Part shown: positions 33,090 through 40,164 of the stretch, piece after piece
How positions within the stretch are numbered: position 1 is the first letter of the stretch
How the letters are laid out: each line of letters starts with the position of its first letter
Origin: Chromera velia
Taxonomy: Eukaryota; Sar; Chromeraceae
DNA length: 40,164 bases
Assembly (NCBI GenBank): GCA_018398765.1
Contig: JAHBMJ010000130.1
Location: 1 to 40,164, forward strand
Direction of reading: 5' to 3'
Notes under the pieces: generated by a model
Told to the model about the DNA's origin: nothing
Database searches by the model: none
Seen by the model: only the letters and a program-made list of their open reading frames with translations
Translations under genes and position numbers: made by a program

Positions 33090-34583
33090 ACTCACCTTCC
33101 ATGCACCACCCCCCATGCAGCGGACCGTCCTTGCAACTCAAGTGGGCTTCAACCACTTGTCGGCTGGGCCCCCTTTCTCCTTTCCCTTTCCCTTCTTCCC
33201 CCCACGCCTCCCCCCCTCCTTCTGCTCCTTCTGCTGCTGAGGCGCAGAGGAGGCGGGCTGGGAAGGGGCGAGGTGAGGATGAGGAGTCTCCGTCGCAAGC
33301 CAAGGAGCCTCTCTTTGGACGTCTCCTTCTTTTTCTTGGGCTTTCTCTTTCCTGCACATGTACATGCACAATTTAACGATTAAGTAGTTAATGAATTAAT
33401 CCAGCATGCTACAAGGAGGAGTACGAGCAAACAGATCATGTTTTTTGAATGTGCTTGCAAATTCAGAACAGATTGATTGTGGCACAACAGGACAGGACGA
33501 CACAGCGTGCATGCAGCCAGGCGCATTGATTTTTTGATTGACTGATTAAGCACTTTTTCATATGTACATTCCACGCAGCCATGCATGACGCACTCAGATG
33601 ATCGTCGCACAGATGGAAGAAAGCGCATTCAACACTTGTCTGCCTGTCTGTCTGCGTGCACTATGTCCGCTCTACACAAATTTATTTGCCTGCCTACCTG
33701 CCTGTCTGCATGCTTGCCTGCCTTCATCGCATCGCACCGTCTCTCTGCCCCCCTCGACGAATCGAGAAAGAGCGGCAGCCGCCCCCGAGGAGCGGCACGT
33801 CTGTCCCTTCCATTCCCTCCCCCGTCCTTTCCTTTCCTTCCCCCACCTTCCCTTCCCTTCACTTTCCTTCCATCCCCTTTCCTTTCCTTCCCTCCTCTTC
33901 CCTTCCCTTCCATTCCTTCTCAAAACGATGGGGACCGACCTCGCAGACGTTTTCCCCCGTTTCGGACCTTTCGTGAGAGGCGACGGCGAGCGTTTGGTGA
34001 CGAAGCAGCAGCAAAGAGGGACCCGACACGTCCTGCCGTTGTGACGACAGGCTCGAATTGAGGAATGGGGGCCGGTATGCAACACTCCGGGTGTTGCGCT
34101 GCCATGATGTTGCAGTACTCAAAGATGGGAAGCTCCCTGGACCCCCCCCCGATCTCGAAGAGCGCCCGCTGGCTGCAGCTCCCGTGCGTCTCGATGCGGA
34201 CGTAAGTGTGGATGGGGTGGATACCCTTGGGGCCAGCTCGGTCGTCGGGTGTCCTGCACTCCAGAGGCAGGTTCTTTCGGGCCACTTGGCTGATGCTCTT
34301 GAGGTCCTTCTCGTTGAACCTGCACACAGCCACTCACACATGCACCCGCATTCATTTTTACATACATGCGTTCGTACATACAGACATGCATATATACCTG
34401 CACAGAGGCACTCACACACAATTTGTACACCTGATCGCTCTCTCTCTCATACACACGCACACACACACACACACACTCACTCACTCATTCACTCACGTAC
34501 ACACGTACACACATACACACGCACACACACGCACACACACGCACACACACGCGCACACACGCGCACACACGCGCACACACGCG

Positions 34584-34621
<38 letters not shown>

Positions 34622-34628
34622 ACACACA

Positions 34629-34669
<41 letters not shown>

Positions 34670-34688
34670 ACACGCGCGCACACACGCT

Positions 34689-34782
<94 letters not shown>

Positions 34783-35600
34783 GTCTGAGAAGGAGGGAGA
34801 AAATCTCATCTCAAGCTCAGCACAAGCAAGCATCTGAGGGAGAGAGACAGCTCATGAGCAGCAGCAGGTCACAATGAGTGCAAAAGGGCCATAAGGAAAC
34901 TGACTGACTGACCATTCAACCCGCTTGCCGAGCAGCCCCTCGACCCACTGTCTGAGTGGCAGCGGGCCTGACAGCCCCCCTTCCACCACCTGCTGAACCG
35001 AATTTTGCACAGGTGCATTCACGTGCTCGGCAGTATCTTGGACAGGACAGAGACGGGGTGGCTGGTCGGAATTCTGGCGCTTCTGGGCCGTCGTCGGCCT
35101 GGGGGGGTATCTGGTCTCTCTTGAGTGCCCCCGGTGTAGTTGCTGCTTCTGTGGGGGGGGAGGGGGGTTCAACGGCGCAGAGGATCCGTACATGCGGTGG
35201 TGGAAAGAAGCGGAGGCGGGCACGAATTCTGATGCTTTGGCGTCCATTTCGATCTTCGCGGGGCTTGACCTCAGGCTCGTGGGTGGCGCCTGGGACGGGG
35301 CAGAGGAAGGGGGGGCGGTGGAGGGATCTGCGGGGGGGGTAGAGGAAGAGGATGTCTCCTTCCACGTCACGTGGGGGGTGTTTGGGTGGAAGAGGCCGAG
35401 CTCGTCCAACTCCGCGGCAGTCATGTTCCAAGGGGCACATGGCAGTTCTTGGAAGCGGATCTCGTCTGAGTCTATACACTGAAGCCTCCTCTGCATCGAT
35501 TGTTCCTCTGTCTGATCGTATCCCGAGCGGGCGTGCAAAAGTCCAACTGCCTTGAGTCCTTCCCACCACGTCGCAGCACCATAAGAGGAGCCAGAGGGAA
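33090..35600 (-). CDS. Unknown protein with PAM2-like motif, multi-exon, ends unresolved
   Basis: Exon A ends at 34913 with a (GTCA)n donor. It is open from about 35600, and the first in-frame ATG is 35496 ([17 protein letters not shown]). Exon B is 34319-33968, joining in phase to read [18 protein letters not shown]. The next acceptor is at 33351. One frame from there runs to a strong GTGAGT donor near 33091. Another gives a Lys-rich tail ending ADKWLKPT-stop at 33138 but would need an extra exon. Exon A is Pro/Ser-rich and contains [10 protein letters not shown], matching the A-x-E-F-x-P core of PAM2 motifs, which bind the MLLE domain of poly(A)-binding protein. Exon B is folded-looking with a C-rich segment ([14 protein letters not shown]). 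An mRNA-metabolism role is inference from the motif alone. Confidence 0.6.
34440..34781. repeat. (CA)n, (GA)n and (GACA)n compound microsatellite
   Basis: About 340 bp of CA repeats with CG-containing variants, then (GA)n from about 34716 and (GACA)n to 34781. It fills most of the intron between exons A and B of the PAM2-motif gene. On the minus strand it gives a CT/TG-rich tract upstream of the exon B acceptor. Confidence 0.9.
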
Positions 35601-36549
35601 TTGGCTACACCTGGTCTCAGGCCACTCAGGGCAGGGAGCGCGCCCTTTCTCCTTAATCAATTCCTATTTAATGACAGGTGGACAGGTCGCTGTGGATGCA
35701 CCGCCTCCAGAATATGAAATTTAAATCTGCGCGCCACGTGCACAACGGTTTTTCAGGGCGAAATAATGACTGTCGTTCCTCAGCAGCTAGGACATATTTC
35801 TAACGAATTGCATCGACAGAACAGACATGAAAAAACACAAAAGTTGCGGCAAAACAGAGCCGCTGTCAGGGCATGTCAGGGCGTCAATGTGGCAAAAAAA
35901 AATCTGGCAAACAGACGGATCTGAAATGATCTGACAACAAATGACAAGCGTGTGTGATTGCCGTCTCCAGTCCGCGGTTCGCGCGGCCCCGGCCCCCCGC
36001 GCGGCCCGTCGGCCCGCGGCCCGCGCGCCCGCCGCTGCATGGTCGGCTGTTTTGTCGTGCCGTCATGCCGTCTCCAACCGTCTCCTGCAATTGATTCCTG
36101 TAAAAACAGTTGGTGCCGTCAGTCACTGCTGATTAAGTTCAAGAATGTTCAAGACGTGTGCGACGGGCGACGTTGATCGAAGACGTCGACACGCTTCAAG
36201 GTCGAATCTTCAAGGATCATGAATGAATGGTAATAATCAGTATTTATGCAGATCTTGAATGGTTTTGTACTCACACCTTGTCTCTTTCAGATTGTGACAG
36301 GTCGCGTTAAATTGGAGGCCAGATCTTGTCATTCTGCATCATGCACGCATATTTTTGTCTGTGATTCTGTGGTCCAATAATTGCCTCCCGCTGGTGGACA
36401 AAAGTTCCTGTCCATCTCTGTTGAGCTGCGCCTGACTTCAAGCAGTCCGTCGTCTCGAGAGAAATTAGATCCTATCTAATTTGTTTGGAAGCCTAGCTGG
36501 AGACTTGGATCTCGTCTTCTTTTTTTACAGATTCGACCATCCAGCGTGA
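35601..36549. promoter_or_regulatory. Divergent promoter between the PAM2-motif gene and the coiled-coil membrane gene
   Basis: Carries GTTGCG (35843-35848), TGTCAG at 35864 and 35874 (10-bp spacing), a CpG-dense block (about 35971-36040) and AGGTCGAA at 36199. The same set of words occurs in the other divergent promoter in this window (19978-21002). A first untranslated exon of either gene may lie here. Confidence 0.45.
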
Positions 36550-39496
36550 ATGTCGGCTCATCTCTTTGCCTCCTCCGCCGACAGGCACGCGGACGCAGAG
36601 AGGGCCGTCGCCGTCGGTCAGACGGAGAAAGAAGGAGAACGCAGACACCTCTCTGCCTCCAACAGCGACCGGACTTCCACCTTTTTTTCCAGCAGCAGCC
36701 CAGACCCCAAAACGGCCAGTGAGATGGGTGACGCACAGAGAAAAAGTGTGACTGGGCAAGGGGGGGAAGGAGCAGTATGGGGCTCTGCTGTTGCAGGGGG
36801 TTTCAAAGAGGGGGAGACCACGCAAGTCGGGGTGGATATATCTGAGGGCGCTGGGGCCTTTTTGAAGGTTGGCTGTGATTCCTTTCTGGTCAGGTTTGAC
36901 CGCTATGGGGGGTTTAACGTCCTCACCCCTGCCGGCATTCCGAGTGGGGCGCCTGAGGGGGGGACGGGCCGAACGGGGGACGGCAAAAACAAAGGGGGAC
37001 AGTCTGAAGAGCAGGCAGAGGTCCTCAGAGAGTTGGCACGAAAACTCCAAAAAGAGTTGGGGGGTGTGGTGGACGAGAAGGGGGAAGTCGGGGGAATTGA
37101 GGGGGGGAAGGGAGAAAAGGAAACTGTTTTGTGCATCCCTCCTCTCCTTTTCTCCTTTCCAGCTACAGCAGCCGAACAGAAACGTCGGCGTCGGGGGCTT
37201 TTAGGGCGTTTGTGCCGTTGGCTGCAGAGTCCCCTTGGGTTGGGTGTGGCGTTTGTGGGTGCTGCGGGTGCTGTGTTGGTCGTCTCCCTGTGGTCCCCCG
37301 ACAATTCCGATAGGGTCAGGGGGCAGGCAGAGGGGGTGTTGGCAGATGTGAGGAGTATGTGGGGGAGGGGTTCCGTGTCTGTTGGTGTTTCTCCGAACAC
37401 TTCAGAAACGTTTGCATTCGGTTTGTTGTCGGGGCTGTCTCTGCCATTCCTGACCGCCTCAGGGAGAGGGGTGGTTGGGGTGTTATCGCGTCTGTGGGCG
37501 CGGTGTGTGGGAAAAAAGAAGAAAACAGATACGACTGCTGAGACAGAGAGACCCGCTTCCTGTTTGGGTCTCGCGTCTTCGTTTTCTTTGCCTCCGTGGG
37601 CCTATTTGGCCTGTTCCCATTTCCGTCAGGTGCTGCCGGTGCGCGAGCATCTGCGTGCACTGGAGCAGCAGAAAGCGCGCGCGTTGTCTCTGCAGAGTGC
37701 GTTGGGGGCTGCAGAAGAGAGGGTGTTAGCCCTCCTCGATCGAACTCGGGAGGCAGAGGGGAGGGCAGAGAGAGTGTCGGCAGAGAGAGCCGCCCTCCTG
37801 ATGGCTGCAAAGGAGGCAAGAGCTGCGGCTGCAGCGAGGGCAGAGGAGGCCATGCAGGCAGTCCGTAGGTTATCGGACTTAGAGGCAGCCCGGGAGAAGG
37901 CTGCACAAGAGGCGGGGGTGTTGAGGGAGAAGACAGAAGAGATGCAGTCCGAGCTAACAGAGAGGAAAACGGCGCTTGAAGAGAGGGGGCGGGAGGGGGA
38001 GAGACTGCGTAGTCAGATGACTGCTTTCGAGGTCCGTCTGCAGACTTCTGAGCAGTCCGTGGCGTCTCTCCAGTCTCGTCTCAAGAGTGCAGGGGAGACG
38101 GAGGCTGCAGCCCGGTTGGCTTGTAACCGTTCGGAGGCCCTTGTTGCGTCTCTTCAGAAAGAGCGGCAGGACCTAGAGGCGAAAGCTGAGAGGTTAGCAG
38201 CATCGAAGGGAGAGTTGCAGAGTGAGGTTCTTGACCTGTCGGCCCGTCTGAGGTCTCTGGAGGAAGAAGACGCGAGACGGAGGGCCTCGTGGTTGCAGGC
38301 AGAGGCCCGGCATGAGGCCGTGAGTAGGGAGGTGACGGCATTGCAGAGAGAACTGACGGAGGCTCAGACTGCCAGACAGCAGGCAGAGGCAGGGAGGCAA
38401 GGTGCGATGAGAGATGTACAGAAATGGGAGGGGGCGTTGGCAGCCGAACGGGAACGGCGCACGAGATCTGCGGCAGACGCCGCTAAGGCGAATCAGGAGA
38501 GAGACGGGGAGAGACGGCAAGCAGCTCTGCTCAGACGGCAGGTCGGTCAGTCGGGGCCGGGGGGATGAACAGAGGTCTGGCTTGCTTTGTTGAGCGAATG
38601 AATGTTCTTTTTCTTTTTCACGTTTTCTCCTTCTTTGGTCAGCATCCTCGCTCCTGCAGAGTTCATAAGTTTTGAAAGCAGCAATGGGTAGTTACCGGTA
38701 GGCAGAAAGGCAGACCTCGTGCAGTAGACAAAAAGGCAATGCAGTTGACAGATAGACAGACGTCTTGCTGCGGACAGACTGACAAAATTGTACACTATCA
38801 GATTTCCTTCATTCAGCTTGTGCATGTTTAGTTCGAAGGAACACTTGATGCCCCCCCATTGATACGCTGCATGTCTGTCGTTCGGCTTGACTCCATTTGA
38901 TACTTCTTCAACTATCGATAGATGTGAGTGGATGGATGGATGGATGGACGGATGGACGGATGGACGGATGCGGATGGATGCAGGTGAGACGACTGGAGTC
39001 CATCCTCCAGGGAGCAGCGGGGTCCCTTGCGCGTGCTCAGATGGCAGTGCTGCAAGAACGGGACAAGCGCGTCGACGCCCTGCGAGTGTTGCTGAGCCAT
39101 GGAGAGAAGTTGGGTGCAGAGGACCTCGAAGCACTTGCTTCCTCCTCCCTGCAGAATCGGGGGGGAAAGTCGGGGGGGCGGCCCCGTTTATTGGACGAGT
39201 GGCTGGAAGCAGCGTTGGGTGCTGAGGGAAAAGAGGGTCCTCTTTTTTCGGATGAGCTGGAGAATGCGGATTCAGTTGACAAAGAGGCAGCCAAGGGGGA
39301 TGGTATGTTGGAAACGAAAAAGGGTGCGGGAAGGTTTTTTTTCGGTAGAGTCTTGCCATTGTCTCTTCTGCTTTGCAGCTTTGGCGTCTCCGCAGCTTTC
39401 CTTGCGCTAAGAACCGATCATGGTGCCGCGGCGTCAGAGAAAATCAGAGACGGATTCAGGGCGTTTTCTACGATGCTCGCGCCCCAAAAGGTCTAA
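36550..39496 (+). CDS. Coiled-coil membrane protein, tail-anchored, 2 or more exons
   Basis: ATG 36550 (MSAHLFASSADRHADAERAV) to TAA 39496. Exon 1 ends at the (GTCG)-type donor at 38542 and exon 2 starts at 38984, phase 0, about 834 codons. After a Gly-rich N-terminus comes a hydrophobic segment (LGLGVAFVGAAGAVLVVSLW, around residue 227), and another around 295. Residues from about 360 to 720 form one long Ala/Glu/Arg coiled coil (REHLRALEQQKARALSLQSA onward). A second strong transmembrane helix (VLPLSLLLCSFGVSAAFLAL) lies near the C-terminus, followed by about 35 residues. A long coil plus C-terminal anchor is the layout of golgin-type tethers, but no family was recognised. Acceptor-like pyrimidine-CAG tracts end at about 37161 and 37629, so unmodelled introns may lie inside exon 1. 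If so, the first hydrophobic segment could be intronic. Confidence 0.65.
38927..38983. repeat. (GGAT)n/(GGAC)n ending at a splice acceptor
   Basis: A run of GGAT/GGAC tetranucleotides ends in GCAG, the acceptor of exon 2 of the membrane coiled-coil gene. The acceptor therefore has a purine-rich rather than pyrimidine-rich lead-in. Confidence 0.85.
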
Positions 39497-40164
39497 TTTT
39501 ATTATCATTGTCATCATCAAATGGTATCGCCATCGGCCCATACTAGGTATCAAGCTACATGCATGATAGCCTACATCAAGCACTTAGCACTTGTTAGAGC
39601 GTTCGGCAAGCATGCTACTGGTAATTAAAGTTCTCAAAACTCACGTTTAAACCAGCTGTTAAAGCTAGTGTTGAAGCTGCCGCTAGAACTGTTGTTCAGC
39701 ACTTATAAGTTTGATTATTTTTTTTATTTCCTTATTTTATTTTTTATAATCATCTCCTAGATTCATCTGTATAGAAAGTTTTAAAATATATTAGCTATAT
39801 AAGCAGTACGTCTATTATACGGTATATACACCGGTTTGTTTATTAAAGCGACCTCTTGATTGACAATAGAACACTGCAACTGAAAGCTCCGCAGGGTACC
39901 GCAGGATAATCCAAAACTTGGGTTAGAACTTCAACTAGAACTTTGCTGATTTGTTTCTTAAAGTATAGTCCTTAAACTGTTAAAGAAATCCAATTAATTC
40001 TTTCAAATAAATCGAACTCGGAATTCACTTAAATTTTTTAGCATTCTGACTTCAATGTTCACAAAGATTCCTGTTCATGTAGTACTAAAGTGATTAATTG
40101 ACTTCACTACAAGACAAAAGAAGCGTAGGCCCCCGTCTGGCGCTCTCTCTCGCTCTCTGCAAGG
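39497..40164. other. AT-rich tail of the window, no gene seen
   Basis: AT-rich with no ORF of note. The first 45 bp repeat the ATTATCAT...ATCGCCATCGGCCCA text seen at 30489-30530. The beginning should include the 3' untranslated region of the membrane coiled-coil gene. Confidence 0.5.

Overview
The window is nuclear DNA from an intron-rich protist. Genes are split by GT-AG introns of very uneven length. The introns are filled with microsatellites: (CA)n, (CT)n, (GA)n, (CTGT)n, (GGAA)n, (GGAT)n. Exons encode proteins with long low-complexity stretches (poly-Q, poly-E, His/Pro-rich). This fits a photosynthetic alveolate such as the chromerid Chromera velia, but that is inference from style and no marker gene settles it. 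There is no bacterial operon structure, CRISPR array or convincing tRNA/rRNA.

Layout. 1-5891: a minus-strand WD40-propeller gene of up to 12 exons, read by joining splice sites in phase. 5892-6651: its 5' side. 6652-12420: a decayed plus-strand non-LTR retrotransposon whose C-terminus has a C-x-C...H...C finger followed by an R-P-D...D restriction-like endonuclease signature, as in R2-type elements. 13208-15977: a unit bounded by two nearly identical 195-bp direct repeats, holding a minus-strand gene with nine 17-residue repeats and a possible KH-like C-terminus. 16815-19977: a minus-strand helical, probably organellar protein with a very acidic middle, divergently paired with a 13-exon plus-strand coiled-coil gene at 21003-28965. 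28966-33090: mostly repeats and an AT-rich block. 33090-35600: a minus-strand gene with a PAM2-like motif, divergently paired with a plus-strand membrane/coiled-coil gene at 36550-39496. The end is AT-rich.

The genes do not form an obvious pathway. What links them is architecture. (i) Many splice donors are the first unit of a GTNN tetranucleotide repeat. (ii) Four exon-intron boundaries have been tandemly duplicated with a period of about 80-120 bp. (iii) The two divergent promoters share a GTTGCG box, TGTCAG boxes spaced exactly 10 bp apart and a short CpG-dense block. (iv) Two unrelated introns carry the same ordered pair of TATAGTCTGTC motifs in the sense direction.

All gene models are hand-built from reading frames and splice-phase agreement and have no transcript support.
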